Assembly (NCBI RefSeq): GCF_900302455.1
Contig: NZ_ONZG01000002.1
Span: 310,001 to 374,000, forward strand
From: Falsiruegeria mediterranea M17
Lineage (GTDB): Bacteria; Pseudomonadota; Alphaproteobacteria; Rhodobacterales; Rhodobacteraceae
Reading direction: 5' to 3'
DNA length: 64,000 nucleotides
The notes under the pieces are model-generated. The model ran no database searches. It saw only the letters and a list, made by a program, of their open reading frames with translations, and was not told the DNA's origin. The position numbers and the translations under genes are program-made. How positions within the stretch are numbered: the stretch's first letter is position 1; each line of letters opens with the position of its first letter. Of the stretch, positions 26,044 through 34,889 are shown piece by piece.

Positions 26044-26680
26044 CCAGATCAAAGGCGCCGCGTGGCACCATGACCAAAAGCCCCGGCTGGTCCATTTCCA
26101 ACGTCACCGGCCCTGTGCTGCGGTTCGACGTGCCGATCTGCCCCGAGGGGTCAAACGTCAGCTGATCAATCGACCATTCCAGCCCTGCCGACCTCCCCTT
26201 TACGCGCGCCAAAGGAAACAATGACACCACGCCGCCGGGCTCCAATGCCAGCTCGATCCGGGGTGGAGCATGAAACAGAACCTCATGCGCTCCCAACAGG
26301 ACACAAGGCGTCGCAGCCTTGCGCACCAATGTGTTGAGCACCGCCAACTGATGGTCAACACGCCCGCCCAAGAACCCCACCCCCACCACGAGCGGGGCAC
26401 GAACGTAACGCAACGCCTTGTCGAAATCGGTGGTTTCTTGTTCTCGCACCGGAAACAGCCGCTCGGATGGGATCTGACGCCGAACGTCGTCCGAGATGGA
26501 GTCGAAATCCCCGATCACGGCCTGAGGCATATGTCCCCGGGCCAAGGCCTGATCAGCCCCACCATCGGCTGCCACAAGCGTCGGGGCGACCGGTAAAACA
26601 AGGTTAAGGTCGTTTTCCCCGACATCTCCGCCGCCAATCAGCGTGATTGGTTCAGATTGCTCAACAATGGGGGGTTTCAT
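25988..26680 (-). CDS. thiN: Thiamine pyrophosphokinase
   Basis: 230 residues. It converts thiamine to thiamine diphosphate with ATP. The catalytic domain (about 1-130) shows LVAADGGADQAL, AVIGDFDSIS and EQETTDFDKALRY, the Asp-rich substrate motifs, plus GFLGGRVDHQLAVLNTL. The C-terminal TPK-B1 domain has the expected SLFPL and GLEW motifs. No TPP riboswitch is visible upstream, so this gene probably serves salvage and is not thiamine-repressed. Its last 56 bases overlap the convergent transporter gene. Confidence 0.92.
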   Translation of the reverse strand: MKPPIVEQSEPITLIGGGDVGENDLNLVLPVAPTLVAADGGADQALARGHMPQAVIGDFDSISDDVRRQIPSERLFPVREQETTDFDKALRYVRAPLVVGVGFLGGRVDHQLAVLNTLVRKAATPCVLLGAHEVLFHAPPRIELALEPGGVVSLFPLARVKGRSAGLEWSIDQLTFDPSGQIGTSNRSTGPVTLEMDQPGLLVMVPRGAFDLVMQAFRSTRHVPWPAHAG

Positions 26681-26819
26681 ATGTCGATTTAGCCTTATTT
26701 AGGAAACGAGACACAATCTGGTCACAAAATGATACGCTCAATTGCACAGATTCGGGCCGAAATTGACGCCTCGGGAATGGTAAACGGGTTGCCATAAGTA
26801 TGTAGAGGACGAGCATCCC

Positions 26820-29162
26820 ATGGTACAGAACAACAAGGTATTGACCGTCTCATACGGGACATTTTCCTGCACGTTGGAGGGGTTTGACGACTCTTTCGAC
26901 ACCATGAAAGCCATTGCCGAGTACTTTAGGGATTTGGCTGCAGACGATCGCTATTTCGGGGCGGAACCACCCCAGCCCGACGCTGACATGCTGGCGCGGA
27001 TCGCCCAGCGCGAGATTTCTCGACAAGTTGAGGCTCACACCGACGCCAAGGGGATTGTCCTGCGCGCCGCCGAAGCCGCACCCGTTACTGCCCCAGCCGC
27101 AGCCGCACCCGTTGCTCCCCCAGCCGCAGCCGCAGTGGTCGAGGCCCAGCCCGAGCCCACACCAGCCCCCGTTGTCGAGCCCGAAGTGGCCCCGGTCGAG
27201 GCGGCCCCTGTTGCCGAAGCCGAGCCCGAGGAAGCTCCAGCCGTTGCCGAGAAAAGCCCCGATGACGCGCCTGCCGCGGAAGCTGTTGAAGAGGTTGTGG
27301 AAGAGGTTTCTGCCGAAGAACCTACCGAGGCACCACGTTCAGAAGAGACCCCTGTCGAAGCACCGGTTGCAGGTATCAACGCCGAAGCATCGGTTGCTGA
27401 GATTGCCGAGGACACAGTCCAGGACGACGACGCAGAGGAAATGGACGACCAGCGCGAGGAAGAGCCTGTTGCTGAAGCCCAGCCCGAGGCAGATGACCAG
27501 CAAGACGACGTGGAGCTCGAAGCTGTTGCTGATGAGGCCCCGATCACTGCTGAGGTTGAAGACGCACCCAAGGTCGAGATCGAAGACGCGGCTGACGAAG
27601 ATACCGCAGATGAGGTCGCCGAAGCCGTCACCGATACGGCAGATGACAACGACGAAGACGCCGCCCTGGCTGCGATTGCCGCCCGCGTGGCCGACCCCGA
27701 GGCCGACGTTCCCGTAGTCGAAGCCGAGCCGGTTGAAAAAGACGACACCGTCCCGGCCGCCGACAGCATCGCCGCAAAACTTCAGCGGATCCGCGCCGTG
27801 GTGTCCCGCAACGAAAAAGCCGCCAAAACCGAGACCTACGCCGAAGATGAGCACGCCGAAGACGTGGTCACTGCCGCAGCGTCCGGTTTGAATGCTGCGC
27901 TGCAGGCAGACGACGAAGCCAAGGCCGAAGAGGAGGAGGAAGACGATGTTTCCGCCATCTTGGGCAAGCTGGATGCCGAAGAGGAGGTCGAAGCCGATGG
28001 GGCAGCGCAAGAGGACGCCCTGTTCTCCGATCTGGACGATGACGCTGATGACGCCGAGGACGAGCTGGACAATATCCTGAGCTCGGACGAACCCGCTGAA
28101 AAGCCTGCGCACCCCAAGGCCCGCGTGCTGAAGGTCAAGCGCAGCGATCTTGAGGCGGCGATTGCCGCAGGCGAGTTGCAGGCTGCAGACGATGACAGCG
28201 ATGCAGACGACGTAGAGGTCGAAGCCGCACAAGATGACGCGGCAAGCGGCAGTTCGCTTTTGCCCGAAGACGAGGCCGACCTGATGCGGGAACTGGCTGC
28301 AGTCGAAGCAGAGCTGAACGCGCAATCCAAAGACGAGGAAGATGAGCTTCCTTCGATGGAAGCTGCGCCCGAAAAGATGGCCCAGGATGCGACCGAAGCA
28401 CAGGAAGCAGAGTTCGACGACGGGGACGATAACGCCGAAGACCCTGCCATCGTGCCTGTTGCCGTTTCGCAGGACGACGCGCCCAAGCTGGAGGCCGACG
28501 ACGATGACCTGTCCCGCCTGATGGCAACCGCTGACGAAAAACTGGACGATCCCGACACGTCATCCTCGCGCGAAGCTTACACGCATCTGCGTGCTGCCGT
28601 TGCGGCTGCCCATGCGGAACGCTCTGCTGGCGGTACCGTTGGCACCCACACCAGCGACGATGACTATCGCGAAGATCTGGCGAGTGTCGTGCGCCCCCGT
28701 CGTCCCACGGCCAAGGCATCCAGCCCCCGCCCGCGCGCAGGTGGCGAACGTCCGGCACCGCTCAAACTTGTGGCCGAACAGCGGATTGACGTTCCGAGCG
28801 AGAGCCAGAATCGTGGTGCTGTTCGCCCGCGCCGCGTGGCTTCGGTAGTCGCAGATGAGACGACAGGAGAGACCGGCAAAGGATTTGCTGAATACGCATC
28901 GGAAAAAGGCGCCGTGACCCTGCCCGATCTGTTGGAGGCGGCGGCCGCCTACATGTCGTTTGTCGAAGGTCGCGAGCAGTTTTCGCGCCCGCAGCTGATG
29001 AACAAGGTGCGGCAGTTGGACAATCAAAGCTTCAACCGCGAAGACGGCCTGCGGTCGTTTGGTCAGCTGCTCCGTGACGGCAAGATCGAGAAAGCAGGCG
29101 GGGGGCGCTTTGTGGCCTCGGGTGACATCGGGTTCCATCCAAACAAACGCGCTGCTGGGTAA
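26820..29162 (+). CDS. Large acidic Ala/Glu/Asp/Pro-rich protein with conserved ends
   Basis: 780 residues in three parts. The first 80 form a compact conserved block (VLTVSYGTFSCTLEGFDDSF, AEYFRDLAADDRYFG). Residues about 85-620 are low-complexity and strongly acidic (runs of Glu, Asp, Ala, Val, Pro), probably disordered. The last 90 (FAEYASEKGAVTLPDLLEAA, REQFSRPQLMNKVRQL, FGQLLRDGKIEKAGGGRFV) form a helical domain. No signal peptide or membrane segment. Proteins with the same ends are annotated as hypothetical in Rhodobacterales as far as I know. A good terminator follows. Function unknown; scaffold or nucleoid/chaperone roles would be guesses. Confidence 0.85.
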   Translation: MVQNNKVLTVSYGTFSCTLEGFDDSFDTMKAIAEYFRDLAADDRYFGAEPPQPDADMLARIAQREISRQVEAHTDAKGIVLRAAEAAPVTAPAAAAPVAPPAAAAVVEAQPEPTPAPVVEPEVAPVEAAPVAEAEPEEAPAVAEKSPDDAPAAEAVEEVVEEVSAEEPTEAPRSEETPVEAPVAGINAEASVAEIAEDTVQDDDAEEMDDQREEEPVAEAQPEADDQQDDVELEAVADEAPITAEVEDAPKVEIEDAADEDTADEVAEAVTDTADDNDEDAALAAIAARVADPEADVPVVEAEPVEKDDTVPAADSIAAKLQRIRAVVSRNEKAAKTETYAEDEHAEDVVTAAASGLNAALQADDEAKAEEEEEDDVSAILGKLDAEEEVEADGAAQEDALFSDLDDDADDAEDELDNILSSDEPAEKPAHPKARVLKVKRSDLEAAIAAGELQAADDDSDADDVEVEAAQDDAASGSSLLPEDEADLMRELAAVEAELNAQSKDEEDELPSMEAAPEKMAQDATEAQEAEFDDGDDNAEDPAIVPVAVSQDDAPKLEADDDDLSRLMATADEKLDDPDTSSSREAYTHLRAAVAAAHAERSAGGTVGTHTSDDDYREDLASVVRPRRPTAKASSPRPRAGGERPAPLKLVAEQRIDVPSESQNRGAVRPRRVASVVADETTGETGKGFAEYASEKGAVTLPDLLEAAAAYMSFVEGREQFSRPQLMNKVRQLDNQSFNREDGLRSFGQLLRDGKIEKAGGGRFVASGDIGFHPNKRAAG

Positions 29163-29180
29163 ACCCCTGAAATTTGCAAA

Positions 29181-29210
29181 AAAGAGCCGCTCCATTGAGC
29201 GGCTCTTTTT
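29181..29210 (+). terminator. Rho-independent terminator
   Basis: AAGAGCCGCTC-catt-GAGCGGCTCTT is a perfect 11-bp stem running into TTTTT, 18 bases past the stop of the 780-residue acidic protein. Confidence 0.9.
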
Positions 29211-29358
29211 GCATTTTTTCACGCACAATCGGCGCCACGCCGGTCTTTCATCAAGGTCGGCCATGTGTTTTTAGCGCCATCCCCTCCAAAACCACAAAAC
29301 ACAGAAACCAAGGAAATCAACGTGTCCACGCCTCTTGGGACGGTACAATCGCCACAAG

Positions 29359-29580
29359 CCCTCCCGCCCGTCGTCGATGCCCCTTGCGGGGCACCTCCTC
29401 CCGTTGGGCCGGGCCTCGCTTCGCTCGGCAGGTATTTCTGGGCGCGACCGTCACTCGCCGCATCCGACGAAAGCGTGCGTCTTGAAGGGACCGCGCCGCG
29501 CGCAGCGCGGCGCCTGGCCCAAAGCCGTTCGCTGAGCTGACGCAGTCAGGTTGGCCCGGGTGCGGGAGCGCCCCCGGAGC
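29359..29580 (+). repeat. Palindromic intergenic repeat, copy D (double, inverted)
   Basis: The left half (29361-29420, reverse orientation) has CTCCCGCCCGTCGTCGATGC, a TGCCCC-ttgc-GGGGCA hairpin and the CCCAACGGGAGG core on the minus strand. The right half contains the GCGCCGCGC-GCA-GCGCGGCGC stem (about 29491-29513) and ends TGCGGGAGCGCCCCCGG at 29561-29577. Only one base in 55 differs from copy B. Bases 29211-29667 otherwise contain no gene that I can support. Confidence 0.78.
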
Positions 29581-29617
29581 GTCGCCTGACCGCTGGGTGG
29601 GAGCGCATCTATTCACA

Positions 29618-29650
29618 CAAAAAAGGCACCAGATAATCAGGGGCCTTTTG
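29618..29650 (-). terminator. Rho-independent terminator after the purA operon
   Basis: On the minus strand AAAAGGCCCCTGATTATCTG followed by GTGCCTTTTTTG forms a stem of about nine pairs with a T run, 18 bases past the DUF2842 stop. Confidence 0.7.
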
Positions 29651-29667
29651 GGATCAACGCGCCAAAG

Positions 29668-29919
29668 TCACGTTTTGTGATCATCCTGTGCGTCCGGATC
29701 AGCTTGCCCTACCCCACGGAACACCGCCTTGAAGGGCAACACCCATGCAATCCCCAAGCCAATGTAGACCAACAACTCCAACCAGATCGGCGGACGGTTC
29801 AGCAAGCTCAGGACAAACACCACCATGATGATGTAGATCGGCATCCCAAGCAAAAGGATCACAAGGGCCCACCGACGGCGGGCCTTGTAGCTTAGTCCGG
29901 GTTTCTTTTGATCAGCCAT
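29668..29919 (-). CDS. DUF2842 family membrane protein
   Basis: 83 residues. A basic cytoplasmic start (KKPGLSYKARRRWALVILL) leads into two helices (about 17-40 and 47-66), then an Asp/Gln-rich tail. The YKARRRW motif and size match DUF2842, a family confined to alphaproteobacteria. Its ATG overlaps the purA stop by one base (TGATG), so it is translated from the purA mRNA. The role is unknown. Confidence 0.85.
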   Translation of the reverse strand: MADQKKPGLSYKARRRWALVILLLGMPIYIIMVVFVLSLLNRPPIWLELLVYIGLGIAWVLPFKAVFRGVGQADPDAQDDHKT

Positions 29920-31214
29920 CAGTCTGCAAAGGGGTCCGTGACAAGAATGGTGTCCTCACGTTCGGGCGAGGTAGAGAGTAGCGCAACAGGGCAGTCGATC
30001 AACTCTTCGACCCTGCGCACATACTTGATCGCGTTCGCAGGCAGCTCGGCCCAGCTGCGTGCCCCTTCGGTGGATTCGCTCCATCCTGGCATCTCTTCGT
30101 AGATGGGCGTGCAGCGCGCTTGCTGATCCGCAGCGGTCGGCAGATAGTCCAGACGCTCACCGTCCAGATCATAGCCCACGCAGATTTTCAGTGTCTCGAA
30201 CCCGTCGAGCACGTCCAGCTTGGTCAGGGCAATACCGCTCACACCGCTGGTGGCGCAGGTTTGGCGCAGCAGAGCTGCGTCGAACCAGCCACAGCGACGC
30301 TTGCGGCCCGTGGTGGTGCCAAACTCATGTCCGCGCTCGCCCAACCGCTGACCGTCGTCATCATGCAGCTCGGTCGGAAACGGGCCTTCCCCCACGCGGG
30401 TGGTATAGGCTTTGACGATGCCCAGAACAAAGTCGATCGAATTCGGGCCAATGCCCACACCCGTGGCGGCCTGACCCGAGATCACATTGGACGAGGTGAC
30501 AAACGGATAAGTGCCAAAGTCGATGTCCAGCAAAGCACCCTGCGCGCCTTCGAACAGGATCCGCTTGCCTGCTTTGCGTTTATCATTCAGCACCTTCCAG
30601 ACAGGTGCAGCAAAGGGCAGGATTTTCGGCGCGATTTCCATGAGTTGCGCGATCAGCGCATCGCGATCCACCGCTTCGATGCCCAGGCCCTTGCGCAGCG
30701 GGTCGTGGTGCTGCAGCGCGCGGTCGACGCGCGCCTCAAGTGTTGCCTCGTCCGCCAGGTCGGCAACGCGTATCGCACGACGCCCGACCTTGTCCTCGTA
30801 GCACGGGCCGATACCGCGACCGGTGGTGCCGATCTTGGTGCCCTTGCTGGCAGCTTCTTCCCGCGCGCGATCAAGCTCGCCATGGATCGGCAGAATCAGC
30901 GGCGTGTTCTCGGCAATCATCAGCGTCTCGGGCGTGATCTCGACACCCTGCGCCTGCACGGTTTCGATTTCCTTGATCAGGTGCCAGGGATCAAGCACCA
31001 CACCGTTGCCGATCACGCTCAGCTTGCCGCCACGCACGACGCCGGACGGCAAAGCGTGCAGCTTGTAGACCTTGCTGTCGATCACAAGGGTATGACCGGC
31101 GTTGTGACCGCCCTGGAACCGCGCAATCACATCAGCACGTTCGCTGAGCCAATCCACGATCTTGCCCTTACCCTCGTCGCCCCACTGGGCGCCGACTACT
31201 ACGACATTGGCCAT
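29919..31214 (-). CDS. purA: Adenylosuccinate synthetase
   Basis: 431 residues. It couples IMP and aspartate with GTP to form adenylosuccinate, the first committed step to AMP. Signatures: [19 protein letters not shown] (P-loop, first 20 residues), [47 protein letters not shown] and the GTP motif [11 protein letters not shown] 31214 places the WGDEGKGK loop at the family position; the longer frame is unsupported. Another purine gene, purD, is at 3971 but not linked by operon. Confidence 0.96.
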   Translation of the reverse strand: MANVVVVGAQWGDEGKGKIVDWLSERADVIARFQGGHNAGHTLVIDSKVYKLHALPSGVVRGGKLSVIGNGVVLDPWHLIKEIETVQAQGVEITPETLMIAENTPLILPIHGELDRAREEAASKGTKIGTTGRGIGPCYEDKVGRRAIRVADLADEATLEARVDRALQHHDPLRKGLGIEAVDRDALIAQLMEIAPKILPFAAPVWKVLNDKRKAGKRILFEGAQGALLDIDFGTYPFVTSSNVISGQAATGVGIGPNSIDFVLGIVKAYTTRVGEGPFPTELHDDDGQRLGERGHEFGTTTGRKRRCGWFDAALLRQTCATSGVSGIALTKLDVLDGFETLKICVGYDLDGERLDYLPTAADQQARCTPIYEEMPGWSESTEGARSWAELPANAIKYVRRVEELIDCPVALLSTSPEREDTILVTDPFAD

Positions 31215-31371
31215 ATCCGGTCCTTTGCTGCGAAGTATCAAACCCGCGTTCATATACATAGGCGCATGCAACAGTGAAACCGCAAATTCGCCGCAGGGTC
31301 GCCGAAACACTGGACAGCTGCGTCCATTTCAGCGATTCTGCGCGACAAAAAAGATGTGGCGGTGATTTTTT

Positions 31372-31767
31372 ATGGGCATGTTTCTGCGATGGCTGTTTGC
31401 GTTCGCGCTGCTGACGCTGACCTATAATCCGACGGACTGGAACTATGTCCGCTGGACCATCGAGAATTATCAGGCGCATTTGTCCGTGGCGGTCCTGCTC
31501 GGGCTGATCCTGACAATCGGTTACATCATATACATCCGGGCCACCCTGCGCTCGATCGGCGGGTTTGGCATGGTTCTTGTCACTGCCGTTGTCGCAGCCC
31601 TGCTTTGGGTGCTCTACGATTTCGGTCTGCTGCAGCTGGATAACAAGAATGTGCAGGTCTGGCTGGGCATCCTGGCCCTGTCCATCGTTCTGGGAATCGG
31701 TCTAAGCTGGAGCCACGTCCGGCGCCAACTGGCCGGGCAGAGCGATGTGGATGATGTGGATGAGTAA
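31372..31767 (+). CDS. Four-helix membrane protein (DUF6524-like)
   Basis: 131 residues with four predicted helices (about 4-18, 36-54, 63-84, 94-112) and an acidic C-terminus. The N-terminal FLRWLFAFALLTLTYNPTDWNYVRW is a block I associate with DUF6524 proteins of alphaproteobacteria; this assignment is from memory and moderate. It is divergent from purA. The small gene at 31760 overlaps its last eight bases. Confidence 0.75.
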   Translation: MGMFLRWLFAFALLTLTYNPTDWNYVRWTIENYQAHLSVAVLLGLILTIGYIIYIRATLRSIGGFGMVLVTAVVAALLWVLYDFGLLQLDNKNVQVWLGILALSIVLGIGLSWSHVRRQLAGQSDVDDVDE

Positions 31768-31981
31768 GTCTGAGCAAAACTTCGAACAGTTCTACTACAC
31801 CAAGGTCGGCCTAGGCGAAGGCTGCGGCTGTGCTGAAAAGATCATCGACGTGCACGAGTTCAACCGGCTGGCAGGCAAACCCCGGCTGCGCGCGCCGCGC
31901 CTGGCCTTGCCCACCCGCGCCGGTTTGCGCCGGTTCCTGCAAAAGGCAGGGCTGACCTCACGGCCCCGTTCCCGCGACTGA
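31760..31981 (+). CDS. Small basic protein with a GCGC motif
   Basis: 73 residues from ATG 31760, which overlaps the upstream stop by eight bases. The N-terminal half has KVGLGEGCGCAEKIIDVHEF, with two Cys separated by Gly; the C-terminal half is strongly basic (ALPTRAGLRRFLQK). No family recognised. The Cys-Gly-Cys pair could bind metal, but no other ligand is evident. The coupling to the upstream gene and normal codon use favour a real gene. Confidence 0.55.
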   Translation: MSKSEQNFEQFYYTKVGLGEGCGCAEKIIDVHEFNRLAGKPRLRAPRLALPTRAGLRRFLQKAGLTSRPRSRD

Positions 31982-31990
31982 ACCCGGCGG

Positions 31991-32518
31991 ATGACACGTA
32001 TCATCAAGGCAGCTGATCTTGTGCCAACGCCGTGGAAGAACGGCGGCGGCATCACGCACGAGATCGCCAGCCATGCTAGCAGTGGTGACGTGCACTGGCG
32101 CCTGAGCATTGCTGACGTGGATCGGGACGGTCCCTTTTCGTCTTTTCCGGGCCTGTCGCGCATCCTGACCGTGATTGAAGGGCGTGGTATGACGCTCCAC
32201 GCGGCCAAGACGACGCTGCACGCCCTGCCCCACCAACCACTAGCCTTCGCCGGGGATCTACCGGTCGAGGGGCGCCTGAACGATGGCCCGGTCCGAAACT
32301 TCAACCTCATCTTCAACTCGCAGCAGGTCACACCGTCCGTAAGGCTTCACCAAGGGCCGCAAACACTGGCGCTGGCGCCAACAGATCATGCCATTCACGG
32401 ACTCACCGGGGCGGTCGATTTGAACGGATCCACCCTTCACCCCGGAGATACCGCATTGATCACGGGTGGCGACATGCACCTCACTTACCAAACCCAAATC
32501 ATCTGCGTGACGTTCTGA
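31991..32518 (+). CDS. HutD/Ves family cupin protein
   Basis: 175 residues. The start (IIKAADLVPTPWKNGGGITHEIA) is the HutD/Ves signature, and WRLSIADVDRDGPFSSFPGLSRILTVIEG is the second block; the fold is a double-stranded beta-barrel. HutD is tied to histidine utilisation in pseudomonads and Ves to cold-induced expression in E. coli; no hut gene is nearby here, so the role is open. It begins nine bases after the small basic gene and converges on the nitrile hydratase operon. Confidence 0.87.
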   Translation: MTRIIKAADLVPTPWKNGGGITHEIASHASSGDVHWRLSIADVDRDGPFSSFPGLSRILTVIEGRGMTLHAAKTTLHALPHQPLAFAGDLPVEGRLNDGPVRNFNLIFNSQQVTPSVRLHQGPQTLALAPTDHAIHGLTGAVDLNGSTLHPGDTALITGGDMHLTYQTQIICVTF

Positions 32519-32520
32519 GC

Positions 32521-32580
32521 ACGCCCGCGTGGCCGCTGGCCACGCCGCGGTGTTCGCCCCTCGATGGGGCGGACAGCGCG
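32521..32580. terminator. Two tandem hairpins between convergent genes
   Basis: GCGTGGCC-gct-GGCCACGC (32528-32546) is followed by CGCCCC-tcgat-GGGGCG (32556-32572). They lie in the 67 bases between the HutD-like stop and the stop of the nitrile hydratase operon, and could end transcription from both sides. No T run is present. Confidence 0.5.
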
Positions 32581-32585
32581 CCCGC

Positions 32586-32918
32586 CTAACGGCCCAGCGA
32601 CACCGGTGCGCCGTGCGGCGTGGTCAGATAGGCCTCTTCCCAGGCGTCCTTGACCGGGGAAACCTCGCCCCTCAACGCCCCGCCATCTTCGTCCAGAACC
32701 GCCTCCAGCGTTTCAAGCCAGGCGTAAAAGTAATCATCGCCCCCATCCAACTCGCGCGACAATCCGTGCCGTTTCAAGGTGGCAGAAAACCGTTCCGCCC
32801 AGTCGGGCCAGGCAAACCTCCCGGTCTCGTTCAGATGTACTGTCAGAGCAAAGACCTGCGCATGCCAGGGCTCAGCAAAAACCGGCTCGGGTGCACTGTG
32901 TGTCACGCAGTCACTCAT
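32586..32918 (-). CDS. nthE: Nitrile hydratase accessory protein (activator/P14K type)
   Basis: 110 residues. The block PVFAEPWHAQVFALTVHLNETGRF followed by WAERFSATL and YFYAWLETLEAVL matches the NthB-like nitrile hydratase accessory family, which loads cobalt into the alpha subunit by subunit swapping and assists Cys oxidation. The ATG overlaps the nthB stop as ATGA. It is the third gene of nthA-nthB-accessory, the standard order for cobalt enzymes. The symbol is by function; several names are in use. Confidence 0.85.
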   Translation of the reverse strand: MSDCVTHSAPEPVFAEPWHAQVFALTVHLNETGRFAWPDWAERFSATLKRHGLSRELDGGDDYFYAWLETLEAVLDEDGGALRGEVSPVKDAWEEAYLTTPHGAPVSLGR

Positions 32919-33592
32919 ACCGGCTCCAGATAGCTTTGCCACAAATCCAGCACCACCTCGTCATCCGGGCTTTCCGCATCGGCCCAAAGCTCGGTTGCCG
33001 GAAACACCACCGCATAAAGCGGTTCAGGGGCCTCTCCCAGTCCATGCGCATTGCTGTCGGGCAAAACATGAGCGCCATGCCTCAGCAACACGCGCCCCAA
33101 TGCCCCTTGGGCATACGCAGGCAACCGCGTGTGCCCACCATCTACAAATCTGTTCGCCGCAGGCCGCGTGGTTCGAACCTCCTGCCCTACGACAAAGGCC
33201 GGAGCCACATTCGACGGACGATCCGCCGGGCCGCCCTTGGCCAGGACACTCGGCACGGCCTCTGCCGTCATCGCCTTATGCGCCAGGGGGTGTGGGGCAT
33301 CTCCACCCTCTCCCTTCAAGTCCTCCAGTGTCAGAACTCCGGTTTCCACCAGCAGATCCGCAAGCCCCGAGATCCATTTCTCGTAATAACTAAAGCGCGT
33401 GTAATCCTTGGGCGACAGCCGCTCTCGCGCATGGCGCGAAACATCGATGTTCCACTTGCCCAACGCGCCCGAAGCCAGCGTCACCGCCAACGCCCGTGCG
33501 TGCCAGTCCTTTTCGAACACCGGATCACCTTTGGCATCCGGCACCACAGGTCCATCGCCGAACCGTCCACCCATGTCATGCACGCGAGTCAT
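32915..33592 (-). CDS. nthB: Nitrile hydratase subunit beta
   Basis: 225 residues. The start [16 protein letters not shown] matches the conserved beta-subunit N-terminus (MxGxHDxGG). [17 protein letters not shown] lies in the helical region, and the C-terminal SH3-like barrel has GQEVRTTRP, then [20 protein letters not shown] and LWADAE. With the alpha subunit it hydrates nitriles to amides. Start and stop overlap both neighbours by four bases, giving a fully coupled operon. Confidence 0.92.
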   Translation of the reverse strand: MTRVHDMGGRFGDGPVVPDAKGDPVFEKDWHARALAVTLASGALGKWNIDVSRHARERLSPKDYTRFSYYEKWISGLADLLVETGVLTLEDLKGEGGDAPHPLAHKAMTAEAVPSVLAKGGPADRPSNVAPAFVVGQEVRTTRPAANRFVDGGHTRLPAYAQGALGRVLLRHGAHVLPDSNAHGLGEAPEPLYAVVFPATELWADAESPDDEVVLDLWQSYLEPV

Positions 33593-34212
33593 GACGGGCC
33601 CCCTGCCAAGCCTGTGCCGATCATGCTGTCGCGGGTCACCAGTTCGGCAAGCTCGTCCTCCGACAGGCCCTCCGTGCCGTCTGGGCGCATAGGCAGCACC
33701 AGATACCGCACCTCGGCCGTTGAATCCCACACCCGCACGGATGTGCCCTTGGGCAGGGTCACCCCAAAATCCGCCAACACCTTGCGCGGCTCGCGCACCG
33801 CGCGGGCGCGGTAGGCGTCGGATTTGTACCAGCCCGGCGGGATGCCCAGCAAAGGCCACGGGTAACAACTGCACAAGGTACACACGACCATGTTGTGCTG
33901 CTCAGGCGTGTTTTCGACCACCACCATGTGTTCGCCCTGACGCCCATAATACCCTAGGTCGGCCACCACCGGCGTGGCATCTGCCAGCAACGCGGCCTTG
34001 AACTCCGGGTCCGTCCAGGCTCGCGCAACAACGCGTGCACCGTTCTTGGGACCGATGCGATTTTCGTAAGTATCGATCAACTCATCCAAAGCAGCCGGGT
34101 CAATGAGCCCTTTGCGGGTGAGAATCGTTTCCAGCGCCTTGACCCGCAGGGCGGGCTCGGGCGGCAACAGGGCGTGCGGGTGGTCGTGATCATCATGTGG
34201 CATACGTCGCAT
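33589..34212 (-). CDS. nthA: Nitrile hydratase subunit alpha, cobalt type
   Basis: 207 residues. The metal claw VCTLCSC supplies Cys111, Cys114, Ser115 and Cys116; the second position Thr (CTLCSC) marks the non-corrin cobalt class, whereas iron enzymes have [27 protein letters not shown] and [13 protein letters not shown] are further family blocks. The His-rich N-terminus (HDDHDHPH) may help metal capture. No amidase or aldoxime dehydratase is in the window, so the downstream step must be encoded elsewhere. Divergent from secG with 142 bases between starts. Confidence 0.93.
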   Translation of the reverse strand: MRRMPHDDHDHPHALLPPEPALRVKALETILTRKGLIDPAALDELIDTYENRIGPKNGARVVARAWTDPEFKAALLADATPVVADLGYYGRQGEHMVVVENTPEQHNMVVCTLCSCYPWPLLGIPPGWYKSDAYRARAVREPRKVLADFGVTLPKGTSVRVWDSTAEVRYLVLPMRPDGTEGLSEDELAELVTRDSMIGTGLAGGPS

Positions 34213-34354
34213 GATTGAACCACCATCGCCCCAAGTCCAGTGTCAAATCCGTGATAGGGTTGATCACGCCACGTGATGGCAAACTCCTCCCTTGCCCCTG
34301 ACCGCAAACTTGCCTACATACCGCGCGGTACATACCACGCTCTGCAGGGTCTCC

Positions 34355-34717
34355 ATGGAAAACGTCGTCCTCATCATTCACCTTCTCCTGGCTCTTGGCC
34401 TGATCGCCGTCGTTTTGATGCAGCGGTCCGAGGGCGGGGGTCTGGGCATGGGCGGCGGTGGCGGCGGTGCCGTTTCGGGTCGCGCAGCGGCCACGGCGCT
34501 TGGAAAGTTGACCTGGATTCTGGCAGCGGCCTTCATCGTGACTTCGATCACGCTGACCATCCTGGCCGCGCAGAAGTCCGCAGGCTCGTCGGTTATCGAC
34601 CGTCTGGGCGTTCCCGCACCTGCATCCGAGCAGAGCACACCTGACGTTCCGGCAGGGTCCGACCTGTTGCCGCCCACACAAGGCGACAACGCACCGCTGG
34701 TTCCCAAAGCCGACTGA
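34355..34717 (+). CDS. secG: Preprotein translocase subunit SecG
   Basis: 120 residues. Two membrane helices (about 1-21 and 49-71) flank a Gly-rich cytoplasmic loop (RSEGGGLGMGGGGGGAVSGR), the SecG signature, followed by a Pro/Ala-rich C-terminal tail common in alphaproteobacteria. It supports SecYE during ATP-driven export. ATG 34355 is chosen because it begins the first helix. A terminator separates it from pyrG. Confidence 0.93.
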   Translation: MENVVLIIHLLLALGLIAVVLMQRSEGGGLGMGGGGGGAVSGRAAATALGKLTWILAAAFIVTSITLTILAAQKSAGSSVIDRLGVPAPASEQSTPDVPAGSDLLPPTQGDNAPLVPKAD

Positions 34718-34741
34718 ACCACTACACCTTGAATTATGGAT

Positions 34742-34775
34742 GAGAACCGCAACAGCATCTTGCGGTTCTCTTGCG
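34742..34775 (+). terminator. Rho-independent terminator of secG
   Basis: GAGAACCGCA-acagcatct-TGCGGTTCTC is a perfect 10-bp stem followed by TTG, 24 bases after the secG stop. Confidence 0.75.
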
Positions 34776-34889
34776 TTAGGCGCGCGAATCCTTTATGTGT
34801 GAAGTCCCGTGATGCAGTGGTTTTTGAGCATGTGTTCGAGGCCACCGGGCACCTGAATTTTGACCACTCACGGGGGCAGCCGAAAACTC

